From assembly GCA_000447185.1 (NCBI GenBank), contig KE647293.1, forward strand, positions 1 to 21,535: a stretch of DNA of 21,535 nucleotides, in the 5' to 3' direction. Shown one piece after another: positions 9,932 to 19,007 of the stretch; positions within the stretch are counted from its first letter, which is position 1; the number at the start of each line of letters is the position of its first letter. The DNA is from Vairimorpha apis BRL 01 (Eukaryota > Microsporidia > Nosematidae). Under the pieces are notes generated by a model. That model saw nothing but the letters and a program-made list of their open reading frames with translations, was not told the origin of the DNA and ran no database searches. The translations under genes and the position numbers were made by a program.

Positions 9932-11740
9932 TTAATAATAATCAGATAACAATTCATTATCTTTTAAACTTTCACCACAATTATAACAAACGATAAGCAA
10001 CCCGGGAAAGAGTTTAGTCCAGTAATTCACGAACCCTACTGGAAATTGACCGTAGAATTCTTTTAAAACTTCAGGAATTTGATTATAATGTCTTCCACTA
10101 TTTCGGATGACACGAACTAAATCTTTTGCATTATTATAATTATAATTTCTAAAAATACTTAACTCATCTTTAATTAATGTATCAAGTGGAGTATTCCATG
10201 AAGAATCAAATATTCTCGATTTGTTTCTTTCTAATTTTTTGCAAGCAGAAATTGAACCTTCAAGCACATCACTATAATTAGCTAAAAATAAAAATATTCT
10301 TTCGTGTGACCAAAAATAAGGATGTTTGCTTAATTTTTTTATTGTTGTTCTTTGTTTTATTGTATGATAAATTAAATCATGACGCAATGGATCACTTAGC
10401 CTAATTAAATATTTTTGTGTTGTCATATTTTCATCTAATACTAAAGTATCTGCATTAGTATATTTTTTAAGTTTTAATATGTTTTCAACTTTGATATTTT
10501 GAATTAAATTTTTGTTCTTTAAAAATATAAAATTCATTGGAGACTTGTTAATATCAAAAGGATGATAACCTGTTAAAAAATAATGTATTATAATTCCTAC
10601 GCTCATGACCATTTTAATTTGAATACTACAGTCTAAATTATTTGGATACCATCCAAACCAATCATTATCAAACAAATTGACTAATTTTATTTGATTATTT
10701 TTACGTCTTATGTTGATAGGATTAAAATTTTTGAAATAAATTTTTTGCTCAATTAAAAAAAGTATTAAATCTGTATATTGTTTCAACTCATTTTTCGTTA
10801 AATAAGTAACACGATCAGAATATTCGAATATACTAAATGTACGATAAAATTTACTGTCAAAGTATAGTATTTTTGGTATACCAATGAGGTCCAATTTTGT
10901 TATAATATCAATTTCCTTAATATTACTTTCTTTATATTTTTTAATCAAAACAGGCATATTATTATAGATGCCTTTAGAAATTGTATATTCTTTTGTTTCA
11001 TATTCCTTATAAATTATTTTAATTTTCTTAGATCTATAAAAAAACATTGAAATTAGCATTAAAAAAATAAAAGAAAAAATGTATTTTTTAAGACTTTTTG
11101 TTTTGTGTATAAAAGGTCGATATTCCTGTAAAGTAAAATTATCAAATATTCTTCTCATATAAATACCAGTATCATATATAACTGTGTCGTATACAGCAAC
11201 TATTCTAGAAGAAAAATTATATGATTTATTTTCATGTATAAAAATATTATCGTTTACAACAATATTTTCATTTGATTCGAATGGATAATAAATATATAAA
11301 AATAATTCATATCTAGTATACAATGACATACTATCAATAATATTCAAATGTAAAGATACTAAAAAAATAATAACACCATGTTCAATAATAGTTGTATATT
11401 TTTTTTGTGTTTGAAATATTATCCCAGAAATTAATTTTGGTTTTTCTATAAGACTTTCTATTGAAAATTTTTTATTCATAAAATAAATCATTCCGTTTTT
11501 TAATACTTTTACGTTATCTATTTTATATTTTAAACTTGGTAAAATGTCGTAACATTCATAATTTGTTACAACATTAGATATATAATCATTTGCATTAATT
11601 TTTAAAAGATTTAATTCTATAACATTTTGATCTTTAATAAAATGTAAAATGTTATCATCAGTTTGAACAATATAAATAGAATATTTCGGTATTAAAAGCT
11701 TGAATAAAAGAATTTTATAAAATATATTATATAAATACAT
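9932..11740 (-). CDS. IRE1: IRE1-like ER-stress receptor: degenerate kinase plus KEN RNase
   Basis: A 602-residue membrane protein. A signal peptide or anchor occupies residues 1-24, a divergent lumenal region runs to about 215, a membrane helix lies near 220-236, a kinase-like domain spans about 250-470 and a KEN RNase domain about 473-588. The KEN part is strongly IRE1-like: HPYFW at the junction, SSWNTPLD, NAKDLVRVIRN, then GRHYNQIP and FVNYWTKLFPGLL. The RNase Arg545, Asn547 and His551 are present, as is a tyrosine near 533-535. The kinase keeps the VLIKK lysine and an alpha-C glutamate. It lacks a glycine loop, has NFNPINI where HRDLKPxNI is expected, has NLF for DFG, and its activation segment is almost absent. 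IRE1 senses unfolded protein in the ER and cleaves RNA. This one should not phosphorylate itself. The start ATG has CCCC upstream. Confidence 0.88.
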   Translation of the reverse strand: MYLYNIFYKILLFKLLIPKYSIYIVQTDDNILHFIKDQNVIELNLLKINANDYISNVVTNYECYDILPSLKYKIDNVKVLKNGMIYFMNKKFSIESLIEKPKLISGIIFQTQKKYTTIIEHGVIIFLVSLHLNIIDSMSLYTRYELFLYIYYPFESNENIVVNDNIFIHENKSYNFSSRIVAVYDTVIYDTGIYMRRIFDNFTLQEYRPFIHKTKSLKKYIFSFIFLMLISMFFYRSKKIKIIYKEYETKEYTISKGIYNNMPVLIKKYKESNIKEIDIITKLDLIGIPKILYFDSKFYRTFSIFEYSDRVTYLTKNELKQYTDLILFLIEQKIYFKNFNPINIRRKNNQIKLVNLFDNDWFGWYPNNLDCSIQIKMVMSVGIIIHYFLTGYHPFDINKSPMNFIFLKNKNLIQNIKVENILKLKKYTNADTLVLDENMTTQKYLIRLSDPLRHDLIYHTIKQRTTIKKLSKHPYFWSHERIFLFLANYSDVLEGSISACKKLERNKSRIFDSSWNTPLDTLIKDELSIFRNYNYNNAKDLVRVIRNSGRHYNQIPEVLKEFYGQFPVGFVNYWTKLFPGLLIVCYNCGESLKDNELLSDYY

Positions 11741-11745
11741 ATTAA

Positions 11746-11749
11746 GGGG
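11746..11749 (-). promoter_or_regulatory. CCCC start-site motif of the IRE1-like gene
   Basis: CCCC five bases before the ATG at 11740, which fixes the start at the signal-peptide methionine. Confidence 0.6.
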
Positions 11750-12804
11750 AAAAACGGTTATTTATGTTTTAAGAAAATATTTTAAAAATAAAAAGAATTT
11801 GATTTACTCCTTAATTTTTTAAAAATGTTGTTACATTTTTTTTATTTGTTATAACAAAAAAATTAAAAACTAGAAATTATAATTATTAAAAATTAAAAAT
11901 AAAAAGAACAAAATTTTTAGAAATTAAATGTGTATTAAATATTTTATTCATTGTTTTATAAATAATTTTTTTAAAAAATGAATCAAATAATATGATATAT
12001 AAATTTAGAAAAAAAATATTTCAAATTAAATATTGAAATCAAAAATTAAAGAACTTTTAATATCTATCATAAAAAAAATAAAATTTTAAAATAAAATATT
12101 AATTTTAATATAAAATAAATTATAATAACTATTCAAAAAAATATTTTAGTAATTTTATTCTTTTGATAAAAATATAAAATTGCAATATATTAATACACTA
12201 ATGTCTAGACATAGAAAAATAAATGTTAGAAAACATGTTTTATATTTATGTATTATTTAACAATTAAGAATGATTTTAAAATAATTTTTTTATTGTAAAG
12301 AAATAATCAATTTACATTATAAACTACTTTAATATTAATTAAAATTATAATTTACTTTTTTGAACAAAATGTTCATTATAAGTAAAATATAAATTTACAA
12401 AACAAAATAATACAATTTTTATTACAAATATTTCATTATTATAAAAATTATAAACTATTATTGATTATATTATTATTATATAAATAATTTATCTACAAAA
12501 GTAAATATTAGATTACAAACATATTATAATATTAGTTAATTATAAGTAAAAATCACATAATTATACGTTTTTTAAAATAAAAATACTGAAAAATGTATAT
12601 TTTTATAAATATCTTTAATAATAAAGTGTTAGATTTTTATACATTCTACAAAAAATTTTATGTTTTGTAAATACACAATACAAAATTTATTTTCAAATTT
12701 ATCTATATTGTTTTTACAGTAAGTTATAATTACTATAAGTTATAAATTTAGTATTTAATAAAATAATATTACAAAAAATTATTTTTATTGTACTTGTATT
12801 AATT

Positions 12805-13125
12805 GTGTCAAGCTCGAGGTCTGGTCCGAAGGAGTAGAAAGAAACTCATTATTTTCACAATAATAATTTTTATTTAGACTCATATAGACTCATAATAGAA
12901 AGGGCATATTTCAGACTTAAATAGTTACGGATTAATTTAACAGCCAAAAATTCTCAACTAGTAAAGAGGAAATAAAGTTTCTTCACCTATAGAAGTGGAA
13001 TTATTCTAACCTCGCTTATTATTTATAAGATCTCCTGTCTTAATTAATATAATTTCCATGTTTTAATTCGAATCACTCTAAGTTTGGGATTCTGACGTTC
13101 AGAGACGGCTTGTCTCAAGACATTA
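12805..13125. other. GC-richer island with nested hairpins; possible rRNA fragment or other RNA
   Basis: An island of mixed composition in AT-rich DNA. Its right end has several short perfect stems: 13026-13030 with 13038-13042, 13070-13074 with 13088-13092, 13091-13095 with 13099-13103, and 13102-13106 with 13112-13116; some are mutually exclusive. Read on the minus strand, this end contains TCTGAACGTCAGAATCC, which resembles the well-known TCAGAATCC block near the 3' end of eukaryotic large-subunit rRNA. The flanking DNA is not rRNA-like, so it would be only a fragment. The left end (12812-12865, plus strand) has a short open frame with protein-like composition instead. The nature of the island is unresolved. 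Confidence 0.3.
12875..12894. repeat. Perfect 10-bp tandem duplication
   Basis: TAGACTCATA occurs twice, back to back, inside the GC-richer island. It may be a small duplication scar. Confidence 0.6.
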
Positions 13126-13524
13126 ATAATGTTAAAAACAAAATTACAGGTTAATTTATTTTCAATAGAAAATTACGTTAAAAAATTAACTATATGCATT
13201 TTCTTTAAAATTTTAAATTAAAAATCAATTTTTGTATATTAGTAAGACTTTTCACTTTAAAAAACCATGATGTATATAAATAGCAAAAAATTAAAATTAA
13301 AATAAAGTGATTATTATTTAAATTGTAGGTATAAATTTTTTTTAATACAAATTTAATGATTCTAAAAAATGTTTATTATTTGATAAAATTTTAAGATTAT
13401 TTATTTGAAAATTTATTTTTATTATTGCATAATATTGTCGTCTTCGTAACAAACGAGTTTACTTAAAATGTAAGTTTTCGTTCCTCTCGTTCTCCGCTAA
13501 AATAATTTTCCGAATTTTCTGTAC

Positions 13525-13608
13525 TTAAAAGAAAACTCTCTCTAAAGTTTTTTTAAGAGCTATTGATAGAATGTATGCTTCGATTCGGTCTAGTATTTCT
13601 AGCACCAT
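13525..13608 (-). pseudogene. Decayed coding-like fragment
   Basis: A minus-strand ATG starts 27 codons (MVLEILDRIEAY...) with balanced, helix-like composition, ended by TAA. The same frame then stays protein-like for about 22 more codons before another stop, to about 13455, in an island clearly less AT-rich than its surroundings. There is no CCC motif and no recognised family. It is best read as a fossil of a gene or mobile element. Confidence 0.28.
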
Positions 13609-14645
13609 TTAAATTACAATTAAAATTACTTATTTGTAATTTAATTTTTCAATTTAAGCAATTTTGACTAAAAAAATTACTAATTATGTTTTAAATATAT
13701 GAATTTATGTATATTATACAAACAATTTTTAATGACATTAAAAAAAATTTAATGTGTTTATATAAAATAAAATAAAATATTCACGTTATAATATTATAAA
13801 AAAGGAAATTTTTCTTTATTTGATATGAAAAGTAATTTTATTTATTGTAAAAGTAAAATTCAAAATTTGAAAATATCTATTTTAAAAAATTTCTTAAGTA
13901 ATTCAATATGAATGATATATTACTTATTTAATAAAAAAATTAAACTTTTAGCAAATATTATTTTTTTATCGATATTTAAAACAAAAATGATGATAAATGT
14001 AACATAAGGGTTAATTAAAATTATATTTGTCATAAATCTTTTACAATGTTTTTTATTACTATTAATTTTTTGTAATAATAATTCTTATTTGATATATTTA
14101 TCATCAAAAAATTTATTATGGTAAAATTTACATTATAATTTTTCATTCACATTATATTTATATGTTGTTAAAATTTTAATGAAAAGAAAGAATATAAATT
14201 AATGATTTATTTTCATTTTATTAATCATCAGTGTATTCAAAAAATAATTTTTTTAATAATAAATGTTTTAATGTTAGATTTTTTTTCAAAAACATTAAAA
14301 TATTATTTATATATAATATTTTGTAACCTACATATGTTTAAATTTAATCATTAAGTAATTTCTTTAAAATAAATATATAGAAAATCGATATTTTGATATT
14401 TAAAATATGTTAAAAAATATACTTGAAGTTTTATTTATAAAATAATTATAAATTGATTAGTTAGTTTAAAATCAGTTTTTAAAAAAATTAAATAAAACTA
14501 AATATAAATTTTTAATGTATATTTTTTTATAAAATTTAATAATACTATAACATTTTATTAAAAAATTACAATTAAAAAATGACTTTATAAAAATATAAAA
14601 ATATAATTATCTTGACTATAAAATATTAAAATAAAAAATAAAATT

Positions 14646-15482
14646 TCATAAACTATCAAATAAATCGTCAAAAGTATTATCTTCTACGATAAGATTATAT
14701 TTTTTTTCAAAATATTTTCTTGTTGAATAAATGTCTCTTTTTAAATAATCTAAAGCTTGTATATGTGAGGATTTTAAGCATTGAGGAAAATCGATAATTT
14801 TTATACCACTTTCTCTTACCATAACATTAAATTCATTAAAATCTCCATGAACATACCCCATATGCCATAATTCTCTAATAAAATTTATCATTTTTAAATA
14901 AATTTCTTCAGGATTTATTAATTTAATCATATATAACGAAGTGTAATTTAATAATTCCATAATAATAATATGTCTATTATAAGTAATATATTCAGGAACA
15001 TCTAAATTTTTAAATAGATCATAATAATTTACTTCTCTAAAACAAGAAATTTTATTTATTTTGTACCAATCAATTTTACCTTTAGTATAATCTCTCTTAT
15101 TTTTGACTGATCTAAAACTCGTTCTACCGAGTCTATGAAATTTTAATGCTACATTTTTTCCATTAAAAATACCAGAATAAATATCTGACTCTTTACCCAC
15201 ACCAATCTTAGTGCCCATCTTTTCTAATCCTTTTTTTCTAAGAGCATTAATAGCTATACAATCGATTCCTGAAATTGTTAATCTGTAATTTGGTGTGTCA
15301 TATTTAAGAAAATTTAATTTAATCAAATCTTGAAGATATCCGTTGACATTTTGCACCTTTGATTTATTTTTAATTACATCAAAATCTGATTTAAAATTTT
15401 GAGTTTGTAGTTCTTCAATTATTTCCAGTATTTTAAGATGTTGTGGTGAGATAGTCCATACACCATCCATTGATAAAATCAT
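14646..15482 (-). CDS. RIO2: RIO2 atypical kinase/ATPase
   Basis: A 278-residue protein with the RIO2 layout: an N-terminal winged-helix domain (about 1-85), then the P-loop substitute GVGKESDIY at 94-102, catalytic Lys114 in VALKFHRLGRTSF, the RIO2-type NKRDY loop near 128-132, catalytic HGDFNEFN at 212-219 and metal-binding DFP at 231-233. RIO2 acts as an ATPase on pre-40S particles and helps the final cytoplasmic maturation of the small subunit. The long C-terminal tail of yeast and human RIO2 is missing, leaving the catalytic core. The start ATG at 15482 has CCC eleven bases upstream. It is divergent from eS28 with 54 bp between starts, pairing two small-subunit genes. An in-frame A8 run in this gene is not frameshifted. 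Confidence 0.95.
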   Translation of the reverse strand: MILSMDGVWTISPQHLKILEIIEELQTQNFKSDFDVIKNKSKVQNVNGYLQDLIKLNFLKYDTPNYRLTISGIDCIAINALRKKGLEKMGTKIGVGKESDIYSGIFNGKNVALKFHRLGRTSFRSVKNKRDYTKGKIDWYKINKISCFREVNYYDLFKNLDVPEYITYNRHIIIMELLNYTSLYMIKLINPEEIYLKMINFIRELWHMGYVHGDFNEFNVMVRESGIKIIDFPQCLKSSHIQALDYLKRDIYSTRKYFEKKYNLIVEDNTFDDLFDSL

Positions 15483-15492
15483 TTGTAAATGT

Positions 15493-15495
15493 GGG
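15493..15495 (-). promoter_or_regulatory. CCC start-site motif of RIO2
   Basis: CCC before ACATTTACAA and the ATG at 15482. It lies within the 54-bp divergent promoter shared with eS28. Confidence 0.5.
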
Positions 15496-15527
15496 TAAAA
15501 ATTAAAATAAAAATTTGTAAATTAACA

Positions 15528-15530
15528 CCC
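15528..15530 (+). promoter_or_regulatory. CCC start-site motif of RPS28
   Basis: CCC six bases before the ATG at 15537. It favours this ATG over the in-frame ATG at 15489, giving the normal 67-residue eS28. Confidence 0.6.
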
Positions 15531-15536
15531 TTACAA

Positions 15537-15740
15537 ATGGAAGCTAATTTACAACAACAATTTTATGGAAAAGTTACAAAAGTATCAGAAAGAGCAGGAT
15601 CTGCAGGCGCATTAACTCTAGTCAAATTAGAATTATTAGATACAGGTAGATCTATTAACAGATTTGTAAAAGGTCCAATTGTAGTTGGAGATACAGTGGC
15701 GATATTAGAGTGCGAAAGAGAACATCGTAAGTTAAGATAA
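15537..15740 (+). CDS. RPS28: 40S ribosomal protein S28 (eS28)
   Basis: A 67-residue protein, exactly the usual eS28 size. The family pattern is clear: a core strand with [21 protein letters not shown], then a strand-loop ending with [22 protein letters not shown], which corresponds to the conserved ILxLLESEREARRLR tail. eS28 is a beta-barrel protein near the mRNA exit channel of the small subunit. The in-frame ATG at 15489 would add 16 residues foreign to the family and lies inside the RIO2 promoter, so I start at 15537, right after a CCC motif. It is divergent from RIO2. Confidence 0.96.
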   Translation: MEANLQQQFYGKVTKVSERAGSAGALTLVKLELLDTGRSINRFVKGPIVVGDTVAILECEREHRKLR

Positions 15741-16063
15741 ATAAATATTTATTAATTCTATAATTCCTTAAAGTTTTAATATTTTTAAATATTAATTACA
15801 ATTTTATGAAGTTCCTAAAAAAATGTATTTATTTAAATTCAAATTTTTTTCTCTTAATTATAAATTTTTTACAACTTATATTAAAATATTCTCAAAAGTT
15901 AATTGTTTTAAAAGATATACTACATTTTAATGTATTATATATAATGTACTTATTTATTTTACATTAACAATGTTTATTTATTTATTCAAAAATTAACATA
16001 TTTTTATTGTATTATACATAATGTACTAAATTTATAATTTTTAAAAAACATTTTTATTAATAA
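15741..16063. other. Convergent AT-rich spacer
   Basis: Lies between the eS28 and Utp11-like stop codons. It holds a 20-bp imperfect direct repeat (15931-15950 and 16008-16027) and nothing else recognisable. Confidence 0.6.
15931..16027. repeat. 20-bp direct repeat, one mismatch
   Basis: Copies at 15931-15950 and 16008-16027 start TGTATTATA and end ATAATGTACT, with a single difference. They lie between two convergent genes and might be shared 3'-end signals, or chance in AT-rich DNA. Confidence 0.5.
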
Positions 16064-16533
16064 TTATAATTGTTCAGAAATTTTTTTTCTTGTTAAAATT
16101 AATTTTTCAAGATAATCATTATATTTTGACAAATTTTCGTTTATGTGAGTTAAATTTTCTCTCTGTACAAGAATTTTATTACCTTCTTCATCAAATTTAA
16201 ACTTTTTACCTGTAGGAATATTTTGAAATGACTTAATTTTATTTTCAGCCCTAACAATTTCTTTATCTATATAAATTAATTTTTTTTTAATTCATTTTCA
16301 TCTTCATTTTCTTCTATATAAATTTTATTATTTTTATTTTTTATACTATTAAATTTGAAAAAATATTCTTTACCAGTTACAGTTTCAATTTCATTTTTGG
16401 CATCAATAATTTCTTTCTTTCTTTCTTTTATTTTTTTTAATCGTTCAATTAATTCTTTTCTTTTTTCCAATTTACCATATTTTTGTCTATGTTTTACTTG
16501 TTTCCTTTCATAATAATCTTTTTTAAAAGCCAT
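16064..16533 (-). CDS. UTP11: Utp11-like SSU processome protein, one frameshift
   Basis: A basic, helical protein of about 156 residues once a -1 step is allowed at an A9 run (plus-strand T9, 16280-16288). The N-terminal part, with ERKQVKHRQKYGKLEKRKELIERL followed by a run of charged helices and GKEYFFKFNSIK, mirrors Utp11's RNHKERSQP...LLEKHKDYVKRA...NPDEFYFGM order. The second frame continues with a lysine-rich coiled coil to a TAA at 16064. Utp11 belongs to the U3 snoRNP small-subunit processome for 18S rRNA maturation. Yeast Utp11 has 250 residues; this is a reduced form. I start at the ATG at 16533, which has CCC five bases upstream and matches the family's N-terminus. A further ATG at 16554 lacks this. 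The intact second half argues against decay. Confidence 0.68.
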
Positions 16534-16537
16534 ATTT

Positions 16538-16540
16538 GGG
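16538..16540 (-). promoter_or_regulatory. CCC start-site motif of the Utp11-like gene
   Basis: CCC then AAAT then ATG at 16533. It decides between two possible in-frame starts. Confidence 0.55.
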
Positions 16541-16632
16541 TTCTTTTGAAACATTTTTTCAAAATCGTAAAATTAATTGGTTAAATTTAAAACATTAATT
16601 TGTAAAATAAATTCTAAATACTAAATATAGAA

Positions 16633-18995
16633 ATGCTTTTATTATCAATAATGCATTTATTATGGAGTTATTCAAAAGATTCTTGTTTACCGGGTTCTTC
16701 TATGTGTATAAAGAATATGTTGAAGATATGTGATATAAACGGTTATTGGATAACAACTGACTGTCCAAAAGGAACTGAATGTTCTATAAAAAATGATAAT
16801 GTTGCTTGTTTATCTTCTACATCAGAAAAAAGTGAAGATAAAAGTATCACAAAAGACTCTAAAATAATGGAACAACTATTAAAATTAACAAAAGATAAAA
16901 GTTTTGTAGAAAAATTAAAAAGCGAAATTTACAATGAAAATGACAGTGAAGAAGAAGAAGATTCTGATACTTCAGAAGATAAAAATAGTAAGAAAAGTTC
17001 AAATAGCTCAAAAGAAGATAAAAAAGATTCAAAAGATTCTGATGAGGAAACTTCAGAAAATGAAAATTCTGATGAAAAAGATGGAAAAAAAATAAAATAA
17101 TAAAATCAGATAATAAAAATGATAAATCTACAGATACAAACGAAGACAAAGATTCTGAAAATAAACTAAAAAAGTATAATAATAAAGGAAATAGAAAACA
17201 AAGGAAAGAAGATGATCAAAAAGATAAGAAATCTAAAAAAAGAAAAAAATCCAGAAGATGATGAAGAATCACAGACAGAAAAAGATTTAAAATTGATAAG
17301 TAAAATTAAAGATGAAATAATAAAGAAAAAAAATCAAATTGTTAAATCAAAAAAATTAAAGAATCATAAAAAAGAAGATGATTCGAAAGATAATAATTCT
17401 AAAAATAATAAGAAACGCAGAAAAAATAAATACGATAAATCTGAAAATAATAAGAAACGATATAATAAAGATAATAAAAAAAATGAAGAAAATAGTACTG
17501 ATAATGATTCTGATAGTAATAATAGTGAAAGTAAAGAAAGTAATGATTCAGAAGAACAAAAGCCTAGAAGTAAACATAAAAGGAATAAATTTAAAGTTAA
17601 AAGAGTATCAAAAAAAAGACAAATGATGATAATAAAAAAGATAAAAAACCAAAACGATAACCTATTACAAAAATATGCAACTTCAAAATCCAATAACTAC
17701 TGTAACAGTAACTCGAACTATTTTAAAAAATGAAAACCAAGTTGGTGTAAACATTGATATAAATAAGAAAAAGATAACAAAATAAAACCAAATGTTAAAA
17801 GTTCAAATTTGATTGGTTCTGGTACAAGTTCGAACGGAAATAATAATAAACCAATATCTAATATTGCACAACAAAATTCATCAAAATCAAATAATAGTAG
17901 TAACATGAAAAATTCGTCAAATGGTTCTTCTGTAAAATCAGGATCTTCACAAAGTGGTCCAATCTCTAATTTAGAAACTAGTGGTGGAGGAGGTTCTAAA
18001 AATGGTTCTTCTGCAAAATCAGGATCTTCACAAAGTGGTCCAATTTCTAATTTAGGAACTAGTGGTGGGGGAAGTTCTAAAAATGGTTCTTCTGCAAAAA
18101 TCAGGATCTTCACAAAATGGTCCAATCTCAAATTTAGGAACTAATGGTGGAGGGGGTTCTAAAAATAGTTCTTCTGGTGCTTCAAAAACAAGCGGTAGTT
18201 CCAATGGTTCCAGTGCTTTGAAGACAAATAATAATGCTAATTTTAATAATGCTTACAAATCCAGTAAATAATGTTCAAGGAGGAACAAAAAGTACAGGTA
18301 CTTCTTCAACACAATCACAAAATGCTAACACTAGTAAAAATACTGGTTCTATGGGTGCTTCTAATTCTCAAGGTTCAAAGGCTGGTGGCAATAGCAGTGG
18401 AGGAGGTGGAAATTTAAATATTACTTCTGATCAAATAATAGAAGCAATGACTAAAAGCAATTATCAACCAAATCCAGAATTTGTAGATGCAATTGTCAAG
18501 GTTGTTAATGAAGAATTTAATGATTTGAATGAAGCAGCAATGTTTATTGCACAAACAGGACATGAATCTGGAGGATTTCAATATATAGAAGAAATAGATT
18601 GCGCTGGGTCAAATAAATGTGCCGAGCAATATGGAGGTAGTGGAGGAGCTCCTGGAAAATCATATCACGGTCGTGGTTTTATTCAATTATCATGGCCTGA
18701 AAATTATAAAGAAGCAGGTGAAGCAATCGGAGAAGATATTTTTGATAATCCTGAAAAAGTAGCAGAGGATCCTGAATTGGGAGCAAAAGTTAGCGCTTGG
18801 TTTTGGAAAAATAAAGTTGCATCTGCGCCTGGTGTTAGCGATAATCAGTTTGGAGCAACTACTAAAGCAATTAATGGATCATTAGAATGTACAGGATCAA
18901 ATTTAGAAAAAAGTCAAAATAGGTATAAAATATATAAAGATGTTGCAGAAATTTTAGGTGTAGAAAATTTAGCTTCTGAAGAAGGATGTTACTAA
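16633..18995 (+). CDS. Secreted GH19 chitinase with N-terminal chitin-binding-like domain, many frameshifts
   Basis: Read as one gene. Residues 1-16 are a hydrophobic signal peptide. Next is a six-cysteine domain (Cys18, 25, 33, 44, 50, 59) with GYWITTDCPKGTEC, resembling CBM19. A very acidic, then lysine-rich, linker follows, then a Gly/Ser repeat linker, and finally a full GH19 catalytic domain (about 18411-18980). The catalytic part has QTGHESGGF with the acid Glu, a second Glu nine residues later, and YHGRGFIQLSW, the spacing of bacterial-type short-loop GH19 enzymes. It should hydrolyse chitin, perhaps in remodelling or opening the spore wall. The linker changes frame about seven times: near 17085-17092, 17235-17249, 17610-17617, 17643-17654, 17768-17782, 18096-18100 and 18238-18260. 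Domain ends are intact. A split into two genes is possible, but the catalytic part has no start or signal peptide of its own. Confidence 0.75.
17923..18180 (+). repeat. 81-bp tandem repeat in the chitinase linker
   Basis: Copies begin at 17923, 18004 and 18085, each starting GGTTCTTCTG, with a degenerate fourth start at 18167. Each unit encodes a 27-residue Gly/Ser-rich block with GSSQSGPISNL. The third copy is 82 bp long: it has A5 at 18096-18100 where the other copies have A4, and this moves the frame. The repeat therefore gives an internal reference for that frameshift. Confidence 0.85.
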
Positions 18996-19007
18996 TAATT
19001 TATTTAT

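Larger units (their letters stand above)
11741..14645. other. Long gene-free region with two GC-richer islands
   Basis: About 2.9 kb between the IRE1 start and the RIO2 stop. Most is A/T homopolymer sequence without frames. Two islands stand out by composition: about 12805-13125 and about 13430-13615, both listed separately. No tRNA was found. Confidence 0.55.

Noticed and set aside
12201..12260. 19-codon frame starting at a 12-bp palindrome
   Set aside because: Too short, no CCC motif and lysine/arginine-rich only; the palindrome is expected by chance in DNA of this length and composition.
12812..12865. Protein-like frame at the left end of the GC-richer island
   Set aside because: Only about 18 informative codons with no start; it cannot be separated from chance in a GC-richer patch, so it was not called as a gene.
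13061..13080. Possible tRNA T-arm because of TTCGAATC
   Set aside because: The bases flanking the seven-base loop are not complementary on either strand, and no anticodon or D arm is in place.
16859..17149. Hydrophobic minus-strand frame that looks membrane-like
   Set aside because: It is the antisense of an acidic, lysine-rich low-complexity coding stretch; GAA/AAA codons read backward give Phe/Leu/Ser-rich frames.
17378..17626. Lysine/isoleucine-rich plus-strand frame inside the linker
   Set aside because: It is an alternative frame of the same A-rich repeats; it does not connect to the neighbouring segments.
17364..18131. Further minus-strand frames over the chitinase linker, including a repeat with PPPLV-type units
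   Set aside because: They are antisense shadows of the low-complexity linker and the 81-bp repeat, with no start motif.
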